From the NCBI RefSeq assembly GCF_014839805.1, contig NC_051119.1:7123245-7187244 (forward strand): DNA of 64,000 nucleotides. The letters run 5' to 3'. Positions 33,788-56,200 of the stretch are shown here, piece by piece. The stretch comes from Manduca sexta (lineage: Eukaryota > Arthropoda > Insecta > Lepidoptera > Sphingidae). The notes under the pieces were generated by a model that had not been told where the DNA came from, did not search any database, and saw only the letters and a program-made list of their open reading frames with translations. How positions within the stretch are numbered: position 1 is the stretch's first letter; every line of letters starts with the position of its first letter. The position numbers and the translations under genes were made by a program.

Positions 33788-35296
33788 ATGTCTCGTGCGG
33801 TATTATCGACTCATGTGCTAGATACTTCAACCGGAGCGCCTGCAGTGGGTTTGTTTGTTGAATTGTATAAGAAGAAAGATAGTTCGTGGACGCTATGGCA
33901 TAATACAGTGACTACTGGTGACGGGAGGGTTCAGTTTCCTTTCTCGCAGGATTCTATGGCACCCGGGACGTATAAACTCAAGTTTAACACCGCTGATTAC
34001 TATGAAAGTGTTGATAAGGAAACGCTGTACCCGTATGTTGAGGTTAGTTTTATTATCGATTTTTTGGAAAAGTTTGTCGGATGGCATGAAGAATATGTAG
34101 GTTATTTAATGTAAATAGAAAATTGTTTGTAATAATTCGAAATAATTAGGTCAAACTCGACATTGGAGAAAGTGTAAATTCATTAGATTTTCGCTAGTTT
34201 AGAAGTTTAAAGTAATAAATAAACTAAACACCTAGCTACATTATCTATAGAGTTGTTAGTAGATGTTTCAATAGATATCGCAATTTCCGTATTTTTTTCA
34301 ATAATAATAGTTTTTGTTATAAGTATTCTTATACATTTATATTATTTACATGCAAATTATCTGATAATGATTTTTATTAATTTTCATGTTGACCTCTCTG
34401 GTCTTTGACATCGACCGTTTATCTAATCGTAATGTTTACGACAGTGTAGTAGGTACTCATAATATTCTAAATCGTAGGGTATTTTCATAATGTCGCATTA
34501 TTGCTTTGATTACGGACTACATAATTTAGTTTCAATGTCTTTAAGTTTAACCAGTGGCTATAAAAGCATTTAATTTTGGAGAGTTTCCTATACAGGAATT
34601 ATTCAATGGAAATATTTGTTTTTTCTTATAAATAACAAGAATTATAAGGTAGTGTGACCGAAGATAGCCCGGTTCCTAATATTGCCCAGCATCCATACAT
34701 TATTTTTAATTTTTTTCTATAACGTCTAATATCAAAACATACAACGATTTTTGATCTGTAGTTTTATAATTAAATTTCTTAATATGTAGTGCAAGCAATT
34801 TGAAAGGTTTGTCTTCTATGTTATTTTACTTCATTATGCCCGTTTCGTCTAACCTTTGTTACAAACTTCAAGACTGCTTGGCATCAAACCGTTTATGTAC
34901 GAACTACGATAAGGCGTAGCGCGTATATTTTTTAGTTGTTAGAAGTTCACTAAATTAAAAAAGAAACATCCTACATAAGGTCCAGAACCAACTGGATGCA
35001 GGCTATTTCTAACAGGTTAGTTTGGAAATATTTAATGGAGACCGATGGTCAGCAGTGGCAAATATCGAAAGGCTGAATATGAGTCTACTTAATTTTTTTT
35101 TCTTAAAAGCGCCATCTCTTGTAATATTAACATAAATTATTTCTTGTAATTAAATTTAATAAAAGCGCCATCTATACTTAAAGTAACATATTAAATTATA
35201 TTATTTCAGATCACGTTCAATACGACAGAAGGCGCTCACTACCACATACCTTTGCTGTTGAGTCCATACGGATATACCACTTACAGAGGCAGTTAA
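33788..35296 (+). CDS. Urah: 5-hydroxyisourate hydrolase (complete, contig C)
   Basis: Two exons, 33788-34042 and 35210-35296, phase 0, encoding 113 residues, the normal size. The enzyme hydrolyses 5-hydroxyisourate, the product of urate oxidase, in urate breakdown. Family signatures seen: [13 protein letters not shown] near the N-terminus with His9, Arg47 in TTGDGR, YPYVE at the exon join, [19 protein letters not shown] at the C-terminus with His95 or His97 and the terminal YRGS. These are the residues that separate the hydrolase from transthyretin. The start is the ATG giving [12 protein letters not shown]; there is no upstream in-frame ATG before a stop. No peroxisomal targeting signal is apparent. 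The intron is 1167 nt. Confidence 0.95.
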
Positions 35297-35347
35297 ACAT
35301 AACTATTTTGTCATATTCATTAGTAGTATTTTTTATAATGAGTAATT

Positions 35348-35353
35348 AATAAA
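35348..35353 (+). terminator. Poly(A) signal of the hydrolase (contig C)
   Basis: AATAAA about 52 bases after TAA, conserved in position with the contig B copy. Confidence 0.65.
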
Positions 35354-36005
35354 GTGGTAATTATTATTTTTTGTATTGTTTCATTTGACCAACTAGATGG
35401 CGCTTTAGCAAGTAAGCAATGAAAATAATATCGCACCTTCCATGAGACAAGGGCACCATGATTGTTAACAATTCTTAAAATGAGTTACGTATGCCAATGC
35501 GCCTCAAAACATCTTTTTATTTGGAGGAACAAAGTCACTCATCAAGTTCAATCCCATTTCGCCAGAGGGCCATACTGCCTTTGTTACATTAGTGCATCGA
35601 CAAAATCTTACTAGTCAGTTGCAACATTCCCCGCACACATCCAATATTATAATTCTCTTTGCATCCAATTGTGCCCTTGCCTCACCAAAAGTACGATAAA
35701 GAGAACTAGTGTTATGTTACCTATAGAGCGTAATGCGCATAATATTTGCTACAAGTTACATTTGGAATGACGCCTAGCTTTTGCATGATATAGCTATCTA
35801 CCTATCTTAGACGTAATATGAAGTTCTAAGGAACATTGCACTCTGTCAAAAAATTTAAATTCGTCTTGATTCAAAACTCAACATAACACACTTCCCCACA
35901 ACACAATTCTTTATATTTGCATGTTTACACACACTGACGAAATTCATTCATAAGTATGAGATTCCGCGCAAAACGGGTTAGTCCTCCGTCGATTTTACAA
36001 GGAAA

Positions 36006-45881
<9,876 letters not shown>

Positions 45882-46338
45882 GGAAACTAATGCACGGCGC
45901 AAACCCTTTCAAGAGGTTACCTAGACCACATTAGCTGGTAGTCGTATATTTATCCGCGCGGTTAGCGAGCGCACGAAAGGTGTAAAACCATTGTTGTCCA
46001 AGTGGGTCGCGTTCTGGGATCAGCCTGTGTATACCCGGTTAAAAGGCCGGCGTAATTGTGTCAACTGAGACTATCTGAGCCCTACTTACCATCAAGTGCC
46101 ATGTGGGTACATTAGAATGTCCGTATAAAAAATAATATTCCTACTAAACAGTTTTCGATAACAAGTGGACAGCTCTGCACTGAGCCTAATTAGGTTTAAC
46201 AAAGTCTTTATACCTGTAAATATACCTACCTAATTGATTCAATGAAATCCAAAACCGCGGTTTTTAAATAAAAGGTGCTTCTTTCAAAGATGAGGTTATA
46301 GAGTGTGATATTGAAGTATTCCTTTAGGTAACTATTTA

Positions 46339-46635
46339 TAATGCCGGTGCCACACACAGACAAATATTTGAATAAAGACTTTGCCACACTTTGGAACACA
46401 GTTACTGATACTGACCAAATTTCAATTTTTATGGCTTTTACTTTTTGTTTTCCATATAATCGGTTCTCCTTCAAGCAACTCGATAACTTTAAACGCTTTG
46501 ATGTGTGTTCGAAAAACCGATACCGAATGCCCAATACGCAAACATTTAAACGAACTTTGCACAAATACGCAAATAACCCGTGCCACAGATGAGTTCAAAC
46601 AAGTGTTCAATTTGCTATGTGTGGCGCCGGCATAA
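46339..46635. mobile_element. TIR-type MITE M2, contig C copy
   Basis: Bounded by ATGCCGGTGCCACACA and its inverse TGTGTGGCGCCGGCAT. Allelic to 12103-12412. Confidence 0.6.
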
Positions 46636-46639
46636 TTCA

Positions 46640-47660
46640 GACCTACAGGACGAAAAAGTATTAGTTGTCTTTATTAATAACACAATTTATTTTTAGCCCG
46701 CCTGTTCCTGTTTCACCAGTTAACAAGGGTGCGTGGTGCGAGCTCAGCATGGCGACTTTTCTCAATATGCTCCTAATTAAAGCCTTGCATACACTCACCA
46801 GGCATGTAGGCGGATAGTGTGTAAGAAGATTTATAATAATAACAATATCAGCCCTGTATCCTTGAGCTTCGCCATCGGAGGGTCATTATTTTTTTTATAT
46901 TTTTATATTCATGTTTTTTTTAAATATATATGTAAATAAAAAAAAAACTTTAAATAAAGAGAATTTACATATCAGCCCTGTATTATAATATACTGTCCCA
47001 CAGCTAGGCACGGTTCTCCTCTACTACTGAGTGAGAAGATTGTTTAATATAATATTTATATGTTTATTAATGTTTTTTTAAATCTTTGGGTTGTTATTAT
47101 TAATTTGCGTTTTGTAGCCATCACTGAAGTTAATCACATTGATTTATTGGTCAATAACTAATTATTAAATATATTGTTTTCGTACATTTGTTTATGTATT
47201 TATTTTAGCTTAACTAGCAATTTTAAGTAATGTTTTATTTTTGTTAGTCATTGATTCCAAAATTAGTAACCGGTATACAGGTAATGTTAAAATTATTTTA
47301 TGGTTGTTAGTGGTTTTTGAAGACGGTACAATTTTTTGTTAAATGTTTTTATTTTTTGCTCTTTCGTTTTAGTAAAAATCAGTAAGTATACGTCAACATC
47401 ATAGTTGACGCCATAATTTTAGGAGTTTTCTGATGTATCGCCGAAAACAAGCACCCAACAATAATGAAATTTATATGGGACCACACGGGAAGCACCAGCT
47501 TTCAAATAAAAAAATAATCGTCAAATTCGGTTCACCCAGTCAAAAGTTCTGAGGTAACAAACATAAAAACTACAATAGAATTGAGAACCTCCTCCTTTTT
47601 TAAAGTCGGTTCAAAATGACGTTGAATGTTGACGCCGCGCCGCGCCGCCGCTTTAAGTTC
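46640..47660. repeat. Third copy of the contig A repeat (inverted)
   Basis: Inverted relative to 1-1095 and 10979-12100, with scattered SNPs. Ends in the CGCCGCGCCGCGCC region at about 47635-47655, where the 239-bp segment of contig B is absent. Confidence 0.7.
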
Positions 47661-48201
47661 CCCTGTGTAGGAATGTGAATGAAAATAATATAGTACTTAT
47701 CGATATTGCAATTTCTAGTAAATTTAACAATATTCTTATTACATCATAAAGATGCGGGGCTGTAATAAATTTATTCTACGGTATTTTATGTATATTAAAG
47801 CAGTTCATCATTTTTAAATTGAACCATTACAATTATGCTAAATTAAAAAAGAAATAAAAAATACAAGCATTTTATTAGCCCGTCAAGTACCTGCAGTCTA
47901 AACAAAGCAGTATGATAGGTATGATATGATATTTTTTTAGACTGATACATAATGTATGATTAGAAAAATATTATAATCAATAATTATACTGCGTATGAAC
48001 TACTATAAAAATAAAGAATTGACTTCAAAACGAGAATTTATCATCCCATTCACCACAGTGTCATCAAAATATTATCACATACAATTTAGTATTTTTGAAA
48101 GTTTTAAGGGAACTGCGTAATATATTTACGTTATCGATACTGGATCATTGACATTTCATAATCGATAGGATCACTTCACTATCCGTCCCCACCGTATCGC
48201 C

Positions 48202-51200
48202 ATGACACTACGCCACGCACGTCACGTGAGCCCACTTAGAACCGACGCCATCGAACAAAATATTGGACATTTGAAATCGTGAGTTTATACTTTTTATTGT
48301 TTGGCAACATTATTAGTTTGTGCTTGTTTATGGATAGATTGTTGTAAAAAGGTGATTCATTGTTTACAATGCGTAGAATAGTGTTTAATAGTAAAATTAA
48401 AAGGTAAATAAGCTCAATACTATGCCTTTTTGAAGGTTACGGTGACAGTAATTTCAGAAATAGGGGTGGAATTTGTTAAACCTACTTTTATATAAGTCTA
48501 TATTTGGTTAAAAACGAGTATAAATTACAAGGTTACGGCCTCATTAAATAAAAATCTCGGGACTTAAAACTAATAACACAGACAAAAGTGTTGTATGCAT
48601 GCTTTAAACCAAAATAAAGTAAATTTATTAACCAATGTACTAAGACCCTACTGACGTAGCTTTAGTTACCAAATTCAATCGATACCTAAGTCATTTCCAT
48701 AGTAAGTATTGTAATGCTCTTTGCCTAGGTAATAAAGTAAATATCAATATTGTATAAGTATACAAAATTTCTGCAAGAACCCGAAATTTTGCAAATACAT
48801 TGAATTCGTTAACTGTATAATAATTTAATAACACAAATTTGACTCGAGTATTTAATTCAATGTAATTACTTAACATATAAAAAAAGTAATTTTCACATCA
48901 TTAGCATAATAGTGCGATAAATTTATATTTTTACGTATTCATAAATGATTATTATGTCTTGAACCGCTTGTCTCAAAAATAAACGCAGTTGCGTAAATGT
49001 AGTCTCGAAAACTCATTTTCCTAAAGCTGGGAGTGTAGGTACCTACCTATTGTTTTTGCGTTGTTTTTTCTAGTAAATTTAACAATAAGTAAGTGAGTGG
49101 GTATCTACCTATTAAGTTGATTATAACTGGCTTAAAATATTAAAAGCATTCCTTAATACGTAATTCCTAGGTACCTATACTTATTTTGTAATTAGATATT
49201 CATGCGACTCTCCTGCCTAAACATGATTACGCGTCGTTAAGTGGCGCTCTTGGTCGTTGCCAACTTTTTGCTATCAAAACACTAGCAATTAGCGGATCCA
49301 GCAAAAAAATAACAACTCGTAACAGTGGATGACTTATTTTTTTATTTAAGAAAAGGCATTATACAGAAAACAATCATTATTAACAATACTTAAACACTAA
49401 ATTACACTAACACTAGATTGTCTTCCTTAAACCTATGCCCTAATTGAAATTAAACTAAATTACTCTCTATGATGGGTTTTATCCTTGTTTGGAGAAAGTG
49501 GTGGAGTACTTAGTAGTAGTAAGTGGATTATTACACCGTGGTAATTAGTTAAATGTAGATATGAAAGGCGAAACTATTACCTGATATATCAATATATATA
49601 GATAATTTCGGTAAGCTGTATTTTAAGGGTGAATTCCATTCAGAGCATACCTTTATATATTTTTTAAAATACTTAACTTATTTTTGGCCGCCGTGATGAG
49701 ACCTATCGCACCCGCGTACTAAACTTCATATTACTCGAACGATAGTATAACAATAGCTCTGTATGAAATTGCTACTGTTTATGGGCGGTCGTATCACTTA
49801 CCATCAGGCAAGTGGCAGGCTCGTCTCGTCATTCAACGGCAAAAAAAATTGCTGTATACTCAGGATCAGGGGCGAAAGGTAAAATTTGCCGAAAGGCAAC
49901 CCGCCGCAACATTGGTATGCGATCTCCAAATCGTTCTAATGATAATTATTAGATTTTAATGAAGGGAAGCCGACAGGAATCGGATTATACGGACCTTTGG
50001 CCACTGCTCGGGACTATGTTCATCGGTTAAATTGGTCTATCGCTCATAGGAAAGCTATATTACTTTTTTTATTGCTTTCAATGATGAGACGAGCTTGCCG
50101 TTCGCCTGATGGTTAGCGATACGACCGCCCATATACAGTAGAACCACCATCCAACACTTTGAAATATAAAATATTGTTTGGTATTCCACTGCGCTCGCCA
50201 TTCTGAGACGTGAGATGTTCAATCTCATTATATCCAGTAGTTACACTGGCTACAATGTCCTTCAAAGCGGAACACAACAATGACAACACACTGTTGCTTA
50301 GCGGCAGAAATAGACATTGCGGTGGTACCTACCCAGGCGGACTCTCACATATGAAAGGCCTACCACCAGTAAAGTATTTCTGAGTGCTATAGGCTAATTT
50401 TTATCCCGAAAATACTTGACACGCGGGCGAAGCCGCTAGCATAGCCACTAAGTAATAAATTGGTTTTAAAATTAGTAACAGTTTTCTTGAAAGAGTATTT
50501 CTTTTATTGGCCTCGGTTTTTTGACTGAGTGATATAAGAAAATCTGAAATTAGACTGGTATTTCAGAAGGGGGCCCATAAACCAGCAAGCTGGCGATAAA
50601 CTGGTGGAAGGAGCCCGACATGGGAGGTAAGCTTTATGTGAGTGATTGCAGAAATCAATAATTTGAATATTATTTAAATTTTACTTATCAGAATGAATCC
50701 CGATTACAAAATGTCTTGTAAATGTAGGCGTCATATCGCGCCATAAAAGCAGAAACTAAACGCTCTGTCTAATTTTTTATTATAATTATAAGTTGTATAA
50801 AGAAGGTCGTTTTTCTGATAGATTATCTATTAATTTGACTTACCTACTTCAATAGATCTTAAGCTGTTATGAACATCAAAGATCTAAAATGATTTACATT
50901 TAATTAAAATCTAACTAAATTCAACTAGAATGGAGTATAAATTTACCTAAAAGTTTGTTACCCTATAGGCGAACGTACGTAATGCTACGCTACGAAATAA
51001 ATGAATTACTTAATAACCTTGACTGCTTACGCGCTAATTTCATAAACATTCCCACGGGAGAGCTTGGGTCGATAGTTTCATTTCCATAGCCTTGAATAAA
51101 TGAATAAAATGGCTGAATTTCGGCCACGGTTGCCAATCTCAATGGAGATCAGCCAGGTACGCAAGATATATTATAGTGCACAAGTGTGTGCGCAATACAC

Positions 51201-53068
51201 AGGTGCACTCTCCGTTCCTTCACTCTCATAGTCCGATGAGACGGCAAATCGACATGACCAAAGAGAAATCAGTTGGTTCTGCCAACGGATTTATGTGCTT
51301 TCTAAGGCATTACACCGCCATATACCTGACTCCGAGCTGCGACTGACTAATTTCTCAGAATGAAATAACGCAGTCAAATTAAATTTTGGCCCGACCCGAG
51401 ATTAGAAGCCAGAAACTCGTACTCGTACACGTAAATAATACACTACGCCTGACCTATATGACCTGAGTTCACCAACTGGCGCACACGCTTATGCACTATA
51501 ATTTTACCTGGCTGATAACCGTTGAGATTGGCCGCCAAAGTTTCGGCTTGGAGGGATTCATTCGCATATAACGTATTGTATAGTGCCTGCCGGGGAGCGG
51601 TATAGTTGCTCGGCGGCGCGGGTGTGGCGAGCGGCGTGTAACACGCTCGTCGCGCCCGCTGCCGACGACGCCTGGAAGCAGATAGTCGACGCCTCGCCGC
51701 CTGACAGCATGTGGCACTCGCTCAGGAACTGTGTCGCTTACCAGGTAATCCAGGCATTTACAAGCGATCCCAATTTTCGATCCGAATTCGAATTAACTAA
51801 TCTAGTCATTTATACATTAAAAAAAACTTTCTTCTCATTTGTTTATTTTCACGATGGCTATAATAACTAATCTCAAGTCATCTAACATATAAACAACTTT
51901 GTTCTGATTGGTCTATTTTAACGATGGCTCGAAATAAGGGATAGTGATCGTTTGTTGCTCTGTATCACGCAAAAATCATTCCTTGGATTTAAAATTAAAT
52001 TACGGCAAAATATTATTTAACAAACATTTAATATTGATCTCACCGTAATGGACCCACTGAATCAAAATTTATTAATATTCTTAGAAATTTCTCTAAGAAG
52101 TCCTCAAAAGCTCTATTGGCTGTCCGGATTTGGCCCACAGTCCGTTAGTTTATTTTTTTATTTTAAAATATTTTAAGAGTTACAATGGTATTTGTTAGTA
52201 GATAACATCGCAAAAACAATTAGGTTTATGTTTATGCTATCAGAGTTGGATCTCTGATCAAAGGTTGATTGATATACCTTATTTTTTTGTCATGGAGAGA
52301 GTTTACATACTTACAATTACAGTAACAGATAATTAAACCATTCACACAATATACCCAGAAATTTCTCTAAACTAGAAAAAACACTTTCCCATAATCTATT
52401 TTAGATTTCACCTTTGTTCCGCCCGAGTGCTCATCTCTGCGGCTCATAATGCGATTATCTAAGGTGATTACACACGGTACATCACGCTTGATAAGCACGC
52501 ATGATCAGTCTAACGATCATGCAAATTTTTGTCTTAAAAATAGCTTGTTCTTTTACAAGGTCGTAACCTAAATGAATATTGTAAAGCCGATGTAAATTTT
52601 AACGTGTAATAAAATGTTTTTCAGTTAGATGTAAGCCGTCAGTAATTTGCTTATTTCCTGAGCTTCAATCTTTACACCTACCCTAATTCCATTTTAAAGT
52701 GGAGTCGATAGAATACATTTTTTCAAGAATGTTATAGAAAGGTTATGACATAGTTTTTGGTGTATTTATTTTTCATGATTTCCTATGTTAACGCGAATGT
52801 TAAACATCGAAATAAACTATTCAATTGTAATTTCTAAATATGCCGATAGATTTATTACTTTTTTCTATGGATTCTATAGTTTGTAGCACTCACAAAAAAC
52901 CATACTTTTCACAATTTCCAGGCGGGGGTATGGCAGAACCTGTTGATGAAAGGCATAGATGACGTCATTCAGCCGGCCGCTTTCAAACTAGCCATAGTAT
53001 TACGTCATACGCCCTCTGAACTCGCTGCGAAGTTATTAGCAGAGCTGCTCAGCTTACATCCGCAATCC
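48202..53068 (+). CDS. Degenerate HD-superfamily phosphohydrolase-like protein (contig C copy, 3' truncated)
   Basis: Four exons: 48202-48278 (ATG, 77 nt), 50586-50626 (41 nt), 51584-51744 (161 nt) and 52922-53068 (147 nt). Phases 2, 1, 0, 0 join without a stop. Differences from the contig B copy are few: RHARHV for RNARHV in exon 1, PAGERYSC for PAGERQGC in exon 3. The exon with the conserved VRAEYS block is missing because contig C ends at 53170. The first codons lie just downstream of a CACGTCACGTG-like motif. The HD pair is again RH (AIVLRHT). The small second exon has a poor acceptor context (CCATAAACCAG), so the join between residues 26 and 40 is the weakest part of the model. Confidence 0.5.
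49774..49840 (+). repeat. R2 repeat end fragment, contig C
   Basis: Allelic to 8676-8742; contains GGGCGGTCGTATCACTTACC and GGCAGGCTCGTCTCGTC. Confidence 0.5.
50078..50374 (-). repeat. Dispersed repeat R2, contig C copy 2
   Basis: Allelic to 8139-8437 in inverse orientation; lies in intron 1 of the HD-like gene just before exon 2. Confidence 0.65.
51104..51419 (+). repeat. Dispersed repeat R3, contig C copy
   Basis: From AAAATGGCTGAATTTCGGCC through GTGTGTGCGCAATACACAGG to GCCCGACCCGAGATT. Allelic to 7074-7390; a further copy lies at 59160-59456. Confidence 0.65.
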
Positions 53069-53170
53069 GTAAGAAATACTAATAATTTTGAGCTTTAAAT
53101 CAGGACAGCTACAACCCAACGATAAATAAATATTAATAAAGAGTAATGTTATTTTTACGCGCCCTAAAGC

Positions 53171-53670
53171 NNNNNNNNNNNNNNNNNNNNNNNNNNNNNN
53201 NNNNNNNNNNNNNNNNNNNNNNNNNNNNNNNNNNNNNNNNNNNNNNNNNNNNNNNNNNNNNNNNNNNNNNNNNNNNNNNNNNNNNNNNNNNNNNNNNNNN
53301 NNNNNNNNNNNNNNNNNNNNNNNNNNNNNNNNNNNNNNNNNNNNNNNNNNNNNNNNNNNNNNNNNNNNNNNNNNNNNNNNNNNNNNNNNNNNNNNNNNNN
53401 NNNNNNNNNNNNNNNNNNNNNNNNNNNNNNNNNNNNNNNNNNNNNNNNNNNNNNNNNNNNNNNNNNNNNNNNNNNNNNNNNNNNNNNNNNNNNNNNNNNN
53501 NNNNNNNNNNNNNNNNNNNNNNNNNNNNNNNNNNNNNNNNNNNNNNNNNNNNNNNNNNNNNNNNNNNNNNNNNNNNNNNNNNNNNNNNNNNNNNNNNNNN
53601 NNNNNNNNNNNNNNNNNNNNNNNNNNNNNNNNNNNNNNNNNNNNNNNNNNNNNNNNNNNNNNNNNNNNNN
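53171..53670. other. Assembly gap, exactly 500 N
   Basis: Ends contig C inside an intron of the HD-like gene; its left edge corresponds to position 5303 in contig B. Sequence right of the gap does not continue the homology, so contig D is not the natural next piece. Confidence 0.98.
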
Positions 53671-54108
53671 TTTTGTGCATGACTGTACCAAAATCACACT
53701 GTTAAGGTCGGTTAATTGCATACAAGAGAATTAAACAAACTGTATATAGTTGCGTCACTGTACTATTGTATGAGTGTGTGTTTGGACAACGTGCTAATGT
53801 ATTTTCCAGTTTTAAGTTAGATTAATATTTTTATTTCGATTTGGTACCGAGTGCAAAAAAGAACAATATTTTTATGATCTATCTAATATTAATAGTGGTT
53901 GTTCAGTGGCCGGAATTCGACTAGTGAATTTAAAAAACTTGTAACACATAAGTATTATATATAAATTTTATTTTTCTGTTCTCTGTATGAATTTGAATGA
54001 TGCCAAATCTCATACTCCCTCTTGCACGTAATGTGCATAAAAAGGATTACAACGTTTTCTCTTCATGTTAATATCTTCCCAATCATATCACTTGGAAAGG
54101 AAGTCTTA

Positions 54109-54380
54109 CCCCCTTATTCATAGACGTTATTTATCTAAGGACGGAGCATTGCTGTGATAACAAGTCTGTTTCTCAGTGCTGATGGCATGACAGCCTTCGC
54201 AGCGCGTAGACATAGGGCCGTTGTGATTGGCTTATATTGAGATACAGCTTTAATCTAGTTGGCTGTTAGATAAACAAAGGTGAACAAGGAGCAAGCTGTT
54301 AGATAAATAAAGCTGAGAAACATACTTGTTATCTCAACAATGCTCCGTCCTTAGATAAATAACGTTTATGAATACGGGGG
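54109..54380. mobile_element. Foldback MITE M1, copy 4
   Basis: CCCCCTTATTCATAGACG at the left end and CGTTTATGAATACGGGGG at the right. It contains an extra internal duplication of about 30 bp (two copies of CTGTTAGATAAA), making it longer than the others. Confidence 0.75.
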
Positions 54381-54647
54381 TAAACATATAATTATCCAGG
54401 CCAAAAAGTACCTTATGCTTTATACAATCATTCATTATCTGGTCTATTCATATAGCACCTATCTTCCGTATAGCGCTCTCCGCGTTCACTTCTAACAAAC
54501 ATCTAAAAACATAGACCATGCCCCATATATACATTTAATATAGACTCCTTTTCACTGGAAAACCATAAAGATGGATTTTAATACCGGTAAAGATCCTTCA
54601 CGCGAGCAGGTCTGCTAAGAGTATGAAGTATAATTAATATTATTAAC

Positions 54648-54775
54648 TCGATATGGCGATAGGCTCGCCTATCACATAGGATGGAACACAACGATAAGTG
54701 GGTGTTTAGTTTCATCTTTGCCTACCCCTTAGTTGATGAAAGCGTGATATGCATTTGTTTTGTTTTTGTGGTAAA
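54648..54775 (+). mobile_element. SINE family S2 3' fragment
   Basis: Carries ATATGGCGATAGGCTCGCC, a GTGGGTGTTTAGTTTCATCT-type middle and GCCTACCCCTTAG...GCGTGATATGCA, a 3' end common in lepidopteran SINEs. Related to 62390-62615. Confidence 0.5.
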
Positions 54776-54782
54776 TATACGA

Positions 54783-54957
54783 ATATTGCTTCAACGGTGA
54801 AGGAAGACATCCTGAGATGTTCTCTATAGGAAATTTGAGGGTTTGTGAAGTCTACCAATCCGCACCATTCCAGCGTGGTCGACTGAGGCCTAATCTCTGT
54901 CAGTTTAGAGGAGGCCCGTGCAGTAGTGTGACAGTATATAATACAGGGCTGATATAC
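54783..54957 (+). mobile_element. SINE S1, 5'-truncated
   Basis: Matches the S1 body and 3' end (GAAGTCTACCAATCCGCACC, AGGAGGCCCGTGCAGTAGTG, ATACAGGGCTGATATACTTA) without the tRNA-like head. It follows directly after the S2 fragment. Confidence 0.7.
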
Positions 54958-55241
54958 TTATTATACGACTAGTCCCACTGTTTTGCAGTTAGTACATTTA
55001 ATTAAGCAAAGAGTGCGATAAAGTAAACTACAGTATTTCACATCGACCTCACGACTGTTGGACGATTTCTAATCTATTAATTGAGAAAACAACACGTATG
55101 TTAGAGGACAGATACTGTGTGCGCAGTAGAGGTCTCTTTACGGGGTTTATTATATTAAGTAAAGTTTAAATAGTAAAGATTTACTTTTAAACAGCGTGAA
55201 GAAACTGAACTGAGTTTCTCTATAAGAATTTTAAAGATGTA

Positions 55242-55479
55242 CCTCTTTATTCATAGACGTTATTTATCTAAGACGGAGCATTGCTGTGATAACAAGTCTG
55301 TTTCTCAGCTTTGTTTATCCGACAGCCAACAAGATTAAAGTTGTATCTCAATATTAGCCAATCACTACGGCCCTATGTCTACGCACTGCGAAGGCTGCCA
55401 TATCGTCAGCACTGAGAAACAGACTTGTTATCAAAGCAATGCTACATCCTTAGGTAAATACCGTTTATGAATAAGAGGG
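55242..55479. mobile_element. Foldback MITE M1, copy 5
   Basis: Ends CCTCTTTATTCATAGACG and CGTTTATGAATAAGAGG. About 0.86 kb from copy 4. Confidence 0.75.
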
Positions 55480-55922
55480 TTAGTTTGTAACCTAAAAAAC
55501 TAAATTATGTTTTTTAAAATCAAGAAATTTACATCTTTTGATCTTTCGATGCTATATGTAGGTATTGTTAGTAGGTTGGCAAGCCAGCAAATGTGTTTTT
55601 TTATGGCCAAATCTTTAATGCTTATGATGACTATTATTGCTCAACTGGTTAGGCAGAAAGTTATCGAATTGTATATTTCTGCTACTTGAAATAAAACGCT
55701 TTCGTTTCTTTATTTAATTCTAATAAAATAAAGAAGTGATTACTAAAAGGCTGAGGGTGGCTCACAATAACTGGAAGAGTTAATTATCACCAAAGATAAA
55801 ATAACATTTTTGTACTCTACAATGCAGTTGTAGTAAGGTAATGATTTCTTACGTGTAAGCGAATGTTAGAGTTTGAAATAAAAATATTTTACAAATTTTA
55901 TTGCGGCTTTTTATATTATTAC

Positions 55923-56200
55923 CAGCTGTGCCCGCGGCTTTGCCCGCGTGGTAATCGGTGTGTCACAAAGCTTTGCCCGGGTAAATTTCGACCCACGAGA
56001 TTTTTTACAACCACGTGACTTCTTCAACAGTAATCATTATATTCCAGTCAATTTACATAAAACTGTAATGTACTATTTACCCAAAACATTTTCAAGCATC
56101 GCACTATCTTTAAAAAAAAAATCGTTCAGTAGATTTTGAGAAAATCGATCACATATACACAAGACAGATTTTGGGGACTGTTTTATAATATGTATAGATT
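55923..56200 (+). repeat. Dispersed lepidopteran repeat tail
   Basis: Starts GCTGTGCCCGCGGCTTTGCC and ends in the TTTTATAATATGTATAGAT type of tail, with the CGTTCAGTAGATTTTGAG segment between. A related but diverged copy is at 57365-57560 and part of one at 26925-27060. Confidence 0.5.

Larger units (their letters stand above)
45882..48201. other. Intergenic block between esterase and HD-like gene (contig C)
   Basis: Counterpart of 10293-12866. Contains MITE M2 (46339-46635) and the 1.1-kb shared repeat (about 46640-47660). It lacks the 239 bp at 10838-11076: the sequence jumps from AACTTAAAGCGG-type repeat sequence to CCCCTGTGTAGG at about 47660-47670. An AATAAA occurs near 46266. Confidence 0.65.
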
